Assembly (NCBI RefSeq): GCF_000526935.1
Contig: NZ_JAHA01000006.1
Coordinates: 434,001-498,000, forward strand
Direction of reading: 5' to 3'
Length of the DNA: 64,000 nucleotides
DNA from: Butyrivibrio sp. FCS014
Lineage (GTDB): Bacteria; Bacillota; Clostridia; Lachnospirales; Lachnospiraceae
The position numbers were made by a program, and so were the translations under genes. The first letter of the stretch is position 1. Every line of letters starts with the position of its first letter. The notes under the pieces were generated by a model, which saw nothing but the letters and a program-made list of their open reading frames with translations, did not search any database and was not told the origin of the DNA. Of the stretch, positions 17,421-26,573 are shown piece by piece.

Positions 17421-19199
17421 TTGCGCTATTCGGATGACATCATAGAAGAAGTGCGATCACGAAACGACATCCTGGACGTTGTGGGACAGTACGTGCATCT
17501 TGAGAAAAAGGGGGCCAACTACTTCGGGCTTTGCCCCTTCCACAACGAGAAGTCGGGGTCGTTCTCCGTATCCCAGTCCAAGCAGATGTTCCATTGCTTT
17601 GGCTGCGGGGCGGGAGGAAACGTGTTCACCTTCCTTATGCAATATGACAGCCTGACTTTCCCTGAAGCGGTGCAGGCTCTTGCAGAAAGAGCGGGCATTC
17701 AGCTCCCGGAGGAGGACAATTCCGCCGGTGCCAGGGAAGACAGAAACAAAAGACAGTTACTTTTTGAAATTAATAAGGAAGCTGCCACCTATTACTATCA
17801 CAACCTAAGGAGCCAGAGGGGCGCCAAGGGCATGGAGTATTTCAAGGGAAGGCAGCTGACGGATGAGACCATGAAGCGTTTTGGCCTTGGCTTTGCCTCC
17901 ATGAGTTCCGACGAGCTTGTAAGGCATTTAAGGTCCAAGGGATATTCGGACGCTCTTATCATCGAGGCGGGACTTGCCTCCCACGATGACAAGCGGGGAA
18001 CCCATGACAAGTTCTGGAACAGAGTCATGTTCCCGATTCAGGATGCTTCCCAGAAGGTCATAGGATTCGGCGGAAGAGTCATGGGAACGGGAGAGCCCAA
18101 GTATCTTAATTCTCCCGAGACGCCTATCTTCAACAAGAGAAGGAATCTTTTCGGCCTTAACATAGCCAAGAATTCCAAGGCCGGCTACATGATACTCTGC
18201 GAGGGCTACATGGATGTTATCGCCATGCACCAGGCGGGGTACGATATGGCTGTTGCTTCGCTGGGAACGGCCTTTACCGCTGAACAGGCCATGATACTTA
18301 AGCGCTATACCGGCGAAGTCATCCTTGCCTACGACAGCGATGAGCCCGGAACCAAGGCGGCTTTGCGTGGAATTGAGAACCTCAAGGAGGTCGATCTTAA
18401 GTGCAAGGTATTGGACCTTCGGCCCCACAAGGACCCGGATGAGTTCATCAAGAACCTTGGCAAAGAGGAATTCGAAAAGCGCATCAGGAACGCTGAGAGG
18501 CCCTTCTTCTTTGAAGCCAGGATCATGGAATCCCGGCATGACATGTCGGATCCCGAATCCAAGACCGAGTTCTACAGAGGCCTTGCCCGGAAACTCAGCG
18601 AGATACAGGATGCCTTTGAGAGGGACAGCTACATCGAGGCTACGGCCGCAAGGTACAACATCCCTTTGGAGAACCTCAAGAAGCAGGTTGCGGAATATGC
18701 TTCCATGGGAGGCCTTATAAAGCCGGCCACAAGACCCTTGTCCGGCATACAGCCTAAGAAAGATCCCGAGGACGGTGTCAGGAAGAACCAGAGGCTCCTC
18801 CTCACCTGGCTTACGGATGAGCCACAGATCTTTTCCAAGGTTAAAAAATGGGTAACGCCTGAGGATTTCTCAGATGATCTATACAGAAGCGTTGCAAGAG
18901 AGCTCTTTTCCGGATTGGAGAGCGGAAGCTTTTCTCCGGCAGCTGTTCTGGACAAATTCGAGGATGAAGAGGAACATCGGCAGGTGGCCGAAATGTTCAA
19001 TACCAATCTGGTGGATATCGAAACTCCCGAACAGAGGAAGAAGGCTTTTCACGACATCATCTACGGTGTCAGACAGGCCGGATACGAGCGGCTCAAGAAA
19101 ACACTTAAGCCTGACGACCCTGAATACCTTATGAAGACCATTCAGGGCAAGAAGGACCTTGAGAATCTGGCGCATACGCCGATTTCTCCCGACGACTGA
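17421..19199 (+). CDS. dnaG: DNA primase
   Basis: Makes RNA primers at the replication fork. The N-terminal CHC2 zinc finger (CPFH...CFGCGAGG, residues about 37-65) is followed by the catalytic core and a TOPRIM domain with [12 protein letters not shown] and [12 protein letters not shown] (about 256-320). The C-terminal domain would contact DnaB. At 592 residues it is normal for the family. The start is TTG at 17421 with GGGGA nine bases upstream and the family-typical opening [16 protein letters not shown]. It lies between dgt and rpoD, the classic macromolecular-synthesis arrangement. Confidence 0.96.
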   Translation: MRYSDDIIEEVRSRNDILDVVGQYVHLEKKGANYFGLCPFHNEKSGSFSVSQSKQMFHCFGCGAGGNVFTFLMQYDSLTFPEAVQALAERAGIQLPEEDNSAGAREDRNKRQLLFEINKEAATYYYHNLRSQRGAKGMEYFKGRQLTDETMKRFGLGFASMSSDELVRHLRSKGYSDALIIEAGLASHDDKRGTHDKFWNRVMFPIQDASQKVIGFGGRVMGTGEPKYLNSPETPIFNKRRNLFGLNIAKNSKAGYMILCEGYMDVIAMHQAGYDMAVASLGTAFTAEQAMILKRYTGEVILAYDSDEPGTKAALRGIENLKEVDLKCKVLDLRPHKDPDEFIKNLGKEEFEKRIRNAERPFFFEARIMESRHDMSDPESKTEFYRGLARKLSEIQDAFERDSYIEATAARYNIPLENLKKQVAEYASMGGLIKPATRPLSGIQPKKDPEDGVRKNQRLLLTWLTDEPQIFSKVKKWVTPEDFSDDLYRSVARELFSGLESGSFSPAAVLDKFEDEEEHRQVAEMFNTNLVDIETPEQRKKAFHDIIYGVRQAGYERLKKTLKPDDPEYLMKTIQGKKDLENLAHTPISPDD

Positions 19200-19233
19200 T
19201 TATGAAAAAATCTATAGAAAAGGAATGAAAAAC

Positions 19234-20847
19234 ATGGCAACTAAGAAGGATACAGCAAAAGAGACAGAGAAGAAGACAAAGGCAACCGCTGCCAAGACCG
19301 CAGCCAAGAAGGAGACTGCAGAGAAGGCAGCTAAGAAGGCTCCAGCCAAGAAGGAAACCGCCAAGAAGGAGACCAAGCCTGCCAAGGAAGAGGCCAAAGA
19401 GCCTGCTAAGAAGGCAGCTTCCGCCAAGAAGGAGACTGCAGAAAAGGCAGCAAAGAAAGCTCCTGCCAAGAAGGAAACCGCAGCAAAGGCTGCAAAGGAG
19501 ACCGAAGAGGTTAAGGTTCCAAAGAAATCCAAGAAGGCAGAGGCTTCAGAAGAAGCAGCTCCCAAGGCTAGGAAGACTTCCAAAAAGGCTGCTGAAGAGA
19601 CAGCTCCCAAGGCAAAAGATGCAGAGGCTGCAAACGAGGTTGATGAGGCAACTCAGGAGCTTGTCAGCCAGAAACTCAAGGACATCCTTGCCCTTGCCAA
19701 GAAAAAGAAAAACATGCTTGAGTACTCCGAGATCAGCGACTTCTTCGCAGACATGAACCTTAACGAAGAACAGCTGGACGGTGTTCTTGAGGTGATCGAG
19801 AACAGCGGTATCGATGTACTCAGAGTATCCGATACAGATGATGATATTCCCGATGATGACGATATGGTACTCTCCGAGGAGGATGAGGTTGATATGGAGA
19901 ATATCGACCTTTCCGTTCCCGACGGAATCAGCATTGAGGATCCCGTAAGAATGTACCTCAAGGAGATCGGTAAGGTTCCGCTTCTTACCGCAGAGCAGGA
20001 GATTGACCTTGCCCAGGCAATGGAAGCAGGTCTTGATGCCGAGAAGAAGCTGGCAGAGGACGAGGGCAAGAACAAGCTTACAGAGGCTGAGAAGAAAGAG
20101 CTGAACATGGCCATCTACGAAGGTGATGAGGCCAAGAAGCGTCTTGCTGAGGCAAACCTTCGTCTTGTTGTAAGTATTGCCAAGAGATATGTTGGAAGAG
20201 GAATGCTCTTCCTTGACCTTATCCAGGAAGGAAACCTCGGACTTATCAAGGCTGTTGAGAAGTTCGATTTCAGAAAGGGATTCAAGTTCTCCACCTACGC
20301 TACATGGTGGATTAGACAGGCCATCACAAGAGCTATCGCAGATCAGGCCAGAACTATCCGTATCCCTGTACATATGGTTGAGACCATCAACAAGCTCATC
20401 CGTGTAAGCCGTCAGCTCCTTCAGGAACTGGGACGTGAGCCCCTTCCCGAGGAAGTTGCAAAGGAGATGAACCTGCCTGTTGAGCGTGTTCGTGAGATCT
20501 TAAAGATTTCCCAGGAGCCCGTATCCCTTGAGACACCTATCGGTGAAGAGGAAGACAGCCATCTTGGTGATTTCATCCAGGACGACAATGTGCCCGTTCC
20601 TGCAGATGCAGCAGCATTCACACTCCTTAAGGAGCAGCTGGTTGAGGTTCTTGACACTCTGACAGAGCGTGAGCAGAAGGTTCTTCGCTTGAGATTCGGT
20701 CTTGATGACGGAAGAGCAAGGACCCTTGAGGAAGTAGGAAAAGAGTTCAACGTAACCCGTGAGCGTATCCGTCAGATCGAGGCAAAGGCTTTAAGGAAGC
20801 TCCGTCATCCCAGCCGCAGCCGCAAGCTCAAAGATTATCTGGACTGA
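19234..20847 (+). CDS. rpoD: Primary sigma factor with histone-H1-like N-terminal extension
   Basis: Housekeeping sigma-70. After a Lys/Ala/Glu-rich tail (about residues 1-135, with [15 protein letters not shown] present twice) comes a sigma 1.1-like domain ([16 protein letters not shown]...), an acidic stretch (DDDIPDDDD) and regions 1.2 to 4. Region 2 is complete, with [18 protein letters not shown] and [12 protein letters not shown]. Region 4 ends with [19 protein letters not shown]. The start chosen is ATG 19234, ten bases after AAAGGA. The longer frame from 19159 lies inside dnaG. The basic tail is unusual for RpoD and explains a length about 150 residues above Bacillus SigA. Confidence 0.95.
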   Translation: MATKKDTAKETEKKTKATAAKTAAKKETAEKAAKKAPAKKETAKKETKPAKEEAKEPAKKAASAKKETAEKAAKKAPAKKETAAKAAKETEEVKVPKKSKKAEASEEAAPKARKTSKKAAEETAPKAKDAEAANEVDEATQELVSQKLKDILALAKKKKNMLEYSEISDFFADMNLNEEQLDGVLEVIENSGIDVLRVSDTDDDIPDDDDMVLSEEDEVDMENIDLSVPDGISIEDPVRMYLKEIGKVPLLTAEQEIDLAQAMEAGLDAEKKLAEDEGKNKLTEAEKKELNMAIYEGDEAKKRLAEANLRLVVSIAKRYVGRGMLFLDLIQEGNLGLIKAVEKFDFRKGFKFSTYATWWIRQAITRAIADQARTIRIPVHMVETINKLIRVSRQLLQELGREPLPEEVAKEMNLPVERVREILKISQEPVSLETPIGEEEDSHLGDFIQDDNVPVPADAAAFTLLKEQLVEVLDTLTEREQKVLRLRFGLDDGRARTLEEVGKEFNVTRERIRQIEAKALRKLRHPSRSRKLKDYLD

Positions 20848-20895
20848 TAATATATGGATAAACAGGATAACATATTAAGCCAGGTGACCGACAGG

Positions 20896-21717
20896 ATGTC
20901 CCGGACAGATTCCGGGGCCGGCATTGCCGACAGGATGTCTAAAAGGCTTCTTACCGTGGCGGATATGCTTGGTGGAGAGAACGAAACATTCAGGCGGGTT
21001 GCGGATGTTGGCTGTGACCACGGCTATGTGTCCATTTATCTGGTGCAGAGCGGTATTGCCGCAAATGCACTGGCTATGGATGTTCGAAGCGGCCCCCTGG
21101 CTATGGCAACAGGAAATGTTCAGGCTTTTGACCTTTCCGGGTGTATAGAGACAAGACTCTCCGACGGACTGGAAAGGCTTGAACCGGGAGAAGCAGATGC
21201 TCTGGTGATCGCCGGCATGGGCGGAAAGCTGATGATCAGTATCCTTGAGAAGAAGTCTCTTATGAATCTTGGGATAAAATGTGCCGTTCTTCAGCCACAG
21301 TCCGATATAGACGAGTTCAGACAATACTTAAGGGACAACAATCTTATCATTGTCGATGAGAATATTGTCCTTGATGAGGGCAAGTACTATTTCCCGATTA
21401 AGGTTAAGGTTCTGGAGGATGACCGTGTTGGCAAGGCCATTGGAAGGTCGCCTCTAAGACTTATGGATATGCCGGGGCCGGCAGAAGTTGCAAAGGCTCT
21501 TGATATCAGCGATGAAAGGGATCTTGAAAGGATCTGCAACCGATACGGAGAGATCAATATTATAAAGAAAGACCCGCTTCTTGAGCAGTTTCTTTTGCAT
21601 GGAAAGCAGGTTTGCGGCTCTATTATGAAGAGCCTTGATAAACAAAGTCATAGTGACAGGTACAATGAAGTAAGACAGGAAGCGGAGGATATAGATCTGC
21701 TTCTTAAGATGTTTTGA
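20896..21717 (+). CDS. trmK: tRNA (adenine22-N1)-methyltransferase
   Basis: Methylates A22 of tRNA with SAM. Family motifs are VADVGCDHGYVSIYL (SAM binding), VIAGMGGKLM and LQPQSDIDEFRQYL, in the usual order. The position just after rpoD is the conserved Firmicute context. The start is uncertain. ATG 20896 has AGGTGA eight bases upstream. ATG 20854 has no ribosome site. ATG 20935 (MSKRLLTVADML) matches the usual family beginning. The sequence CCGACAGGATGTC occurs twice around these starts (20888 and 20927), so a small duplication may have extended the N-terminus. Confidence 0.9.
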   Translation: MSRTDSGAGIADRMSKRLLTVADMLGGENETFRRVADVGCDHGYVSIYLVQSGIAANALAMDVRSGPLAMATGNVQAFDLSGCIETRLSDGLERLEPGEADALVIAGMGGKLMISILEKKSLMNLGIKCAVLQPQSDIDEFRQYLRDNNLIIVDENIVLDEGKYYFPIKVKVLEDDRVGKAIGRSPLRLMDMPGPAEVAKALDISDERDLERICNRYGEINIIKKDPLLEQFLLHGKQVCGSIMKSLDKQSHSDRYNEVRQEAEDIDLLLKMF

Positions 21718-21745
21718 CAACTTTTCCGCAAAGAGAGGAAATCAT

Positions 21746-23398
21746 ATGCCTATAGTTACTATAAACGGAGTAGAGAAAGAATATGAGAAGGCGACTACCT
21801 TCGAGGAGATCGCCAAGGAATATCAGAAGGATTATCCTCACAGGATCGCTGCGGTCATCTATAACGGCAAGATCCGTGAGCTTATGAAGACAGTTAAGAA
21901 GGACGGCACGCTGTCTTTTATCACCTTTCAGGACAACATCGGCCACAAGACCATGGCCAGGACAGCGGTTATGGTACTTATCAAAGCGGTAAGGGACGTT
22001 CTCGGTGAGAAAAACCAGTCCAAGATCAGGGTTGAATTCACCATCGGAAACGGATACTTCTGCACACTTCATGGTGTGGAGGTAACCGATGAGCTGGTGG
22101 AAAAGTTCTCTGTCAGATTCAGGGAACTTGTGGACGAGGCGCTTCCCATTACCAAGAAGGTATATCCTCTTGATGAAGCCATTGAGATTTTCAAAAAGCA
22201 GGGCATGACCGACAAGGTGGCTCTTCTTAAATACCGCAGAAGTTCAGAGATCAACATCTACAAATTAGGTGACCTCTACGATTATTTCTACGGGTATATG
22301 CTTCCCAACACCTCATATATCGAGCAGTTCAGGATCGACAAGTACCACGACGGCATCATGCTGACACTGCCCACCAGAAGGGCACCGGAGCAGCTCATAG
22401 TATCCGAGCCCAGGGAGAAGCTTTTCGAGACCATGATGCTGGCTAGTGACTGGGGAAGCATGATGGGGATCTCCAATGTGGGTGACCTTAACAACATGAT
22501 CTGCGAGGGCAGGATCAACGAGATGATTCTGGTGCAGGAAGCCCTTCAGGAGAGCAGGATCGCAGACATCGCACGCCATATCTTTAAGCGGATAGATGTT
22601 AAGTTCGTAATGATCGCAGGTCCCAGTTCTTCCGGTAAGACCAGTTTTGCCAACAGACTTTCAATCCAGCTTCGGACCTACGGCCTTGTGCCCCATCCCA
22701 TAAGCCTTGACAATTATTTCGTCAACAGAGAGGACACTCCTCTTAACGAGGACGGAAGCTACAACTTCGAGTGCCTTGAAGCTCTGGATGTTGAGCAGTT
22801 CAACAAGGATATGAAGAGGCTTTTAAACGGAGAGAGAGTAGAGCTTCCGGAATTTAACTTTATTACCGGCAAGCGTGAGATGAACGGAAACTTCATGCAG
22901 CTTGGACAGAACGATGTCCTCGTCATCGAAGGTATCCATGGACTTAACGAGAAGATGAGCTATGCTCTTCCTTCCGAGTCCAAGTTCAAGATATATATCA
23001 GTTGCCTTACAACCCTTAGTATCGATGATCACAACAGAATAGCCACCACCGATGGACGTCTCCTTCGAAGAATGGTAAGAGACGCAAGGACGAGAGGTGC
23101 TTCAGCCAAGAAGACCATCAGCATGTGGGGCTCTGTAAGAGCCGGCGAGGAAGCCAACATCTTCCCCTTCCAGGAGGAAGCCGACGAGATGTTCAACTCC
23201 GCACAGATCTACGAGCTTGCAGTTATCAAGCAGTACGCTGAGCCGCTTCTTTTCAACATCGGCAAGGGCGAACCGGAGTACTACGAAGCCAAGAGACTTC
23301 TTAAATTCCTTGATTACTTCGTAAGCGTAGACAGCTCCTTCCTCCCCAGAAACTCCATCTGCAGGGAGTTCGTGGGCGGCAGCTGCTTCAAGGTGTAA
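21746..23398 (+). CDS. Nucleoside (uridine-type) kinase with TGS domain
   Basis: A 550-residue protein. An N-terminal TGS domain (about 1-62) and a threonyl-tRNA-synthetase-like second-additional-domain region (to about 240) precede a uridine kinase/phosphoribulokinase domain with P-loop GPSSSGKT near residue 292. After that come PISLDNYF and DVLVIEGIHGLN. The family is widespread in Firmicutes and is usually labelled nucleoside kinase. The exact substrate is not fixed by sequence. A ribosome site GAGAGGAA precedes the ATG, and a strong terminator follows 38 bases after the stop. Confidence 0.85.
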   Translation: MPIVTINGVEKEYEKATTFEEIAKEYQKDYPHRIAAVIYNGKIRELMKTVKKDGTLSFITFQDNIGHKTMARTAVMVLIKAVRDVLGEKNQSKIRVEFTIGNGYFCTLHGVEVTDELVEKFSVRFRELVDEALPITKKVYPLDEAIEIFKKQGMTDKVALLKYRRSSEINIYKLGDLYDYFYGYMLPNTSYIEQFRIDKYHDGIMLTLPTRRAPEQLIVSEPREKLFETMMLASDWGSMMGISNVGDLNNMICEGRINEMILVQEALQESRIADIARHIFKRIDVKFVMIAGPSSSGKTSFANRLSIQLRTYGLVPHPISLDNYFVNREDTPLNEDGSYNFECLEALDVEQFNKDMKRLLNGERVELPEFNFITGKREMNGNFMQLGQNDVLVIEGIHGLNEKMSYALPSESKFKIYISCLTTLSIDDHNRIATTDGRLLRRMVRDARTRGASAKKTISMWGSVRAGEEANIFPFQEEADEMFNSAQIYELAVIKQYAEPLLFNIGKGEPEYYEAKRLLKFLDYFVSVDSSFLPRNSICREFVGGSCFKV

Positions 23399-23435
23399 AC
23401 CGTCCGCGGTGAAGTATGTATTTGTAAATTCATAG

Positions 23436-23484
23436 AAGAGCTGTAGTTTTGGGATGAAAATCCTTAAAGCTACGGCTCTTTTTT
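23436..23484 (+). terminator. Intrinsic terminator of the core gene block
   Basis: AAGAGCTGTAGTTTT pairs with AAAGCTACGGCTCTT, followed by a T run. It ends the transcript of the nucleoside kinase. Confidence 0.8.
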
Positions 23485-23541
23485 CATTACTGATTATTGT
23501 ACAAACGTGAATTGTGGTTTTCCTAGCATTGGAAGTGCTTG

Positions 23542-23621
23542 GACGCTGCAGGATGAGGGGCATGTGAATTGAGCCCTCTCCGACGCTGCAGGATGAGGGG
23601 CATGTGAATTGAGCCTTCTCC
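23542..23621. repeat. Direct tandem repeat, 40-bp unit, two copies
   Basis: Copies at 23542-23581 and 23582-23621 differ at a single base (GCCCTCTCC versus GCCTTCTCC). They are followed by the first five bases of a third copy (GACGC). There are no spacers, so this is not CRISPR. It sits in a 657-bp gap without a credible gene. Confidence 0.75.
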
Positions 23622-23763
23622 GACGCAAAGCATTATATAAGCTGGTTGAGTCGGTAAAATAGCCCAAAAACTTGACGATATATCGATAAATGACATGTTT
23701 GAGCACCTGATTATCAGGATAGCGTTTGCTTTCTGTGAATTCTGTACATTATTTCGCAAATAC

Positions 23764-23900
23764 TACCGACGCAAAGCCCCATAACAGACAAATGCGTCGG
23801 AAACGCCTTGCCAAAATCATCGAAATCCTGTAAGTTCGCAGCATATATCCAATTACGCAATCTGTGAATCAGTCTATACCAGCCATGATTATTATCAATA
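23764..23900 (+). repeat. Structured dispersed intergenic element, copy 2
   Basis: The plus-strand copy of the element at 12891-13030. The stem CCGACGCA (23766-23773) pairs with TGCGTCGG (23793-23800). Downstream blocks ATCATCGAAATCCTGTAAG, AATTACGCAA, ATCAGTCT and GCCATGATTA match copy 1. The flanks before it hold the 40-bp tandem repeat. Confidence 0.7.
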
Positions 23901-23923
23901 CAACATGATTATTATCAACACAA
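23884..23923 (+). promoter_or_regulatory. Tandem 20-bp repeat with TGAT..ATCA half-sites
   Basis: CATGATTATTATCAAYACAA occurs twice head to tail (23884-23903, 23904-23923). Each copy holds the imperfect palindrome TGATTATTATCA. It lies about 135 bases before the vWA/sigma operon start, so it could be a paired operator. No regulator is identified. Confidence 0.4.
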
Positions 23924-24056
23924 ATGTAAAAAATTAAAACAAGCGGCACTTTTCCCAATAAAAATTTTTTTCAAATCTTTGCAACATTTCCCTTCCCCCG
24001 ATTGTGTACAGTGTAGAACAGCAAAAAACAAGCTGTATGAACGGAGGGAAAAAATT

Positions 24057-25817
24057 ATGAAAAAGCAGTTCAGGTATGTATCAATCTTAACAGGAGCCGC
24101 AATCATGGCTTCATCACTGGCAGGATGCGGCAATTCGGTGACCACATCAGATACTGCGACCACAACCACGCAGACCACAACCACAACCACCACAACAACT
24201 GAAACCACAATAGCTACCGATACTTATGATTCAGGCAGCGAGGCAGAGTACACGGAAGCCGAGTATCCCGTGGAGGCTGCTCCCATGGCGCCTCAGGAAA
24301 CAGGCCGTACTTCAACGGCGGACGCTGTTACAGGGTTCTTTTCATCCAACAAGAACAGCGCTGCAACAGCAGAAGGCTGCTATATCTATGAAGATTACTG
24401 GGATGATTCCTATTGTCCGGTTCCATATAATAATGAATCCTACGACAAGCCCGAGGAGAACGGATTCTTCTTATCACAGGTGCAGCCCCTTTCAACTTTC
24501 GCAGCAGATGTTGACACCGCATCCTACGCCAACATACGCAGGATGATCGAGAGCGGCTACGGCGCAGACAGGATCGATCCAGAGGCGGTTCGTCCCGAGG
24601 AATTCATCAACTATTTTTCCTATGATCTCAATTCTCCTAAAAGAGGCGAGAAATTCGGAGTTACCACAGAAGTTTCAACCTGCCTCTGGAACAAAGATCA
24701 CCAGCTTATGTTCGTGGGATTAAAGGCAGAAGATAAGTTTGACGGCGACATGCCCAAGAGCAATCTTGTATTCCTCATCGACGTATCGGGGTCAATGACT
24801 TCCGAGGATAAGCTGCCTCTTTTGCAGAAAGCATTTAAAGAGCTGGTGGACAATCTTCCCGGGGACGGCACAGTTTCCATAGTTACCTATGCAAGCAGGG
24901 AAGAGGTTGTTCTTTCAGGCGAGAAGATGTCCAACAAGCGCGCCATCAAAAATGCAATAAGCAGGCTTTCCGCAGGCGGCTCAACAGCCGGTGAAAGAGG
25001 CATGCAGATGGCCTATGAGATCGCTGCCGAGAACTTCATCGAGGGCGGCAACAACAGAGTTATCATGGCAACAGACGGTGACCTTAACGTGGGCATTTCA
25101 GATCCCGACGACCTTGAGGATTTCATCAGCGAGAAAAAAGACAGCGGCATCTACCTCTCAGTTCTTGGCTTCGGAACAGGAAACTACAAGGACGACAAGC
25201 TTGAGAGGCTGGCGGACTGCGGCAACGGCAACTATTCCTACATTGATTCCATGACAGAGGCCAGGAAGGTTCTTGTGGATGAAATGAGCTCAACCCTTGT
25301 TACAGTTGCCAAGGACGTCAAGTTCCAGGTGGAGTTCAACCCCGCAACAGTAAACGCCTACAGACTCATTGGCTACGAGAACAGACAGATGGATGCAGTG
25401 GATTTCAACAATGACGCCAAGGACGGCGGCGAGATCGGCGCAGGCCACACCGTGGTTGCACTTTATGAGATCATCCCCGCAGGCAGCAAATCAGCCATAG
25501 ATCTTAAGTATCAGACCGCTGCAAACAGCGACAGTGACGACTACGCAACGATCAAGATTCGCTACAAGGAGCCCGATGAGGATAAGTCAAATCTTCTTAC
25601 CTACGTGGTTGACGAAGAGTTCTTCAATGAGCAGGCAGGAGAGAACCTGGCATTTGCAAGCCTTGTTTCCGAGTTCGCAATGCTTATAGGCGACAGCGAC
25701 TACACAGGCGACATCACCTACAGCGACATCATGAAGGCCTACAAGAAGCTGGACAACACCGATGACTACAAGGACGAGTTCTACAACCTGGTCAGAATGG
25801 TGGAAAAGAGAAGCTGA
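24057..25817 (+). CDS. Secreted von Willebrand factor A lipoprotein
   Basis: The signal peptide ends in a lipobox-like SLAGC (residues about 18-22), followed by a Thr-rich linker. A vWA domain starts near residue 235 with an intact MIDAS motif DVSGSMTS and a later metal-site ATDGD. An N-terminal vWF-associated region (FAADVDTASYANIRR) and a C-terminal domain of the type found in YfbK-like proteins complete the family layout. It probably binds a surface partner in a metal-dependent way. The start is ATG 24057 with GGAGGG upstream. It heads an operon with an ECF-like sigma factor and a membrane protein. Confidence 0.85.
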   Translation: MKKQFRYVSILTGAAIMASSLAGCGNSVTTSDTATTTTQTTTTTTTTTETTIATDTYDSGSEAEYTEAEYPVEAAPMAPQETGRTSTADAVTGFFSSNKNSAATAEGCYIYEDYWDDSYCPVPYNNESYDKPEENGFFLSQVQPLSTFAADVDTASYANIRRMIESGYGADRIDPEAVRPEEFINYFSYDLNSPKRGEKFGVTTEVSTCLWNKDHQLMFVGLKAEDKFDGDMPKSNLVFLIDVSGSMTSEDKLPLLQKAFKELVDNLPGDGTVSIVTYASREEVVLSGEKMSNKRAIKNAISRLSAGGSTAGERGMQMAYEIAAENFIEGGNNRVIMATDGDLNVGISDPDDLEDFISEKKDSGIYLSVLGFGTGNYKDDKLERLADCGNGNYSYIDSMTEARKVLVDEMSSTLVTVAKDVKFQVEFNPATVNAYRLIGYENRQMDAVDFNNDAKDGGEIGAGHTVVALYEIIPAGSKSAIDLKYQTAANSDSDDYATIKIRYKEPDEDKSNLLTYVVDEEFFNEQAGENLAFASLVSEFAMLIGDSDYTGDITYSDIMKAYKKLDNTDDYKDEFYNLVRMVEKRS

Positions 25818-25832
25818 TACTGATATACTATC

Positions 25833-25874
25833 TTCCGGGAACTTGGTCAAAAAAGACAGCTCTTTTCCCGGGAG
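25833..25874 (+). promoter_or_regulatory. Hairpin covering the sigma-factor ribosome site
   Basis: CTTCCGGGAA (25832-25841) pairs with TTCCCGGGAG (25865-25874) over ten positions with one G-U pair. The 3' arm contains GGGAG, the Shine-Dalgarno for the ATG at 25881, so folding would hide it. No T run follows, so this is more likely translational control than termination. Confidence 0.5.
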
Positions 25875-25880
25875 ATTTAG

Positions 25881-26573
25881 ATGAGCGAATTGGTCTTAAG
25901 ACTAAATGAATACAGGATTTGGCGGACTCTTGAGATCATGGCCGAGGGAGCCTTGAAGTTTGCGGCAAGAGCTGCAAATGCCCTGGGGCTTTACAGCGTT
26001 GCCGCCAAAGTCGCAAATGGTCTTGGAATTTACAGCTTTGCCACCAGGCTGCAGGAGGCCCTTGGAGCTGAAGGCGAAGAAGGCATCTCTTCTCAGGACA
26101 GGGCTGCCAGAGCGGGCGCCATTCTTGATGACTACGGGAACAGCATTCTGCGTACGGCTTATATGTATCTTCACAACATGAGCGATGCGGAGGACATCCT
26201 TCAGGATACGCTGGTCCAGTACATAAGGAAAGCTCCTGCATTTACAGGCAGTGACCACGAGAAGGCGTGGCTCCTTACCGTGGCTGCGAACCTGGCCAAG
26301 AACAAGATCAAATACAACGAGCTTAGAAAGACCGATGAGCTTGCAGAGGAACTGGTGGGAGAGGAAGACCGGGACCTTGCCTTTGTCTGGGAGGCGGTCA
26401 AGCAGCTTCCCGAGAAGTTCCGGGAGGTTATACATCTTTTTTATCAGGAGGGTTACAGTACTTTAGAGATAGCAAAGATCCTTAAAAGAAATGAGTCCAC
26501 TGTTCGCTCGGACCTTAAGAGGGGCAGAGATAAGTTAAAAGAAATATTGAAGGAGGCCTACGACTTTGAGTAA
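25881..26573 (+). CDS. ECF-like sigma factor with amphipathic N-terminal extension
   Basis: Sigma region 2 (DYGNSILRTAYMYLHNMSDAEDILQDTLVQYI region, about residues 85-116) and region 4 (LPEKFREVIHLF, then YSTLEIAKILKRNESTVRSDLKRGRDKL) are clear. It is a group IV alternative sigma factor. About 80 extra residues precede region 2. They contain two similar helical units (ARAANALGLYSVA and AKVANGLGIYSFA), which are unusual for this family. The next gene starts inside its end (8-base overlap) and encodes a single-pass membrane protein, as expected for a sigma/anti-sigma pair. Confidence 0.88.
   Translation: MSELVLRLNEYRIWRTLEIMAEGALKFAARAANALGLYSVAAKVANGLGIYSFATRLQEALGAEGEEGISSQDRAARAGAILDDYGNSILRTAYMYLHNMSDAEDILQDTLVQYIRKAPAFTGSDHEKAWLLTVAANLAKNKIKYNELRKTDELAEELVGEEDRDLAFVWEAVKQLPEKFREVIHLFYQEGYSTLEIAKILKRNESTVRSDLKRGRDKLKEILKEAYDFE

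Noticed and set aside
19159-19233. Longer N-terminus for RpoD
   Set aside because: Lies inside dnaG with no ribosome site. ATG 19234 has a proper AAAGGA spacing.
23542-23626. Possible CRISPR array
   Set aside because: Two directly abutting 40-bp copies with no spacers and no cas genes nearby.
23620-23800. Possible cyclic-di-GMP riboswitch because of GACGCAAAGC
   Set aside because: Only this short string matches. The rest of the conserved GEMM core and the receptor helix are missing, and no gene follows closely.
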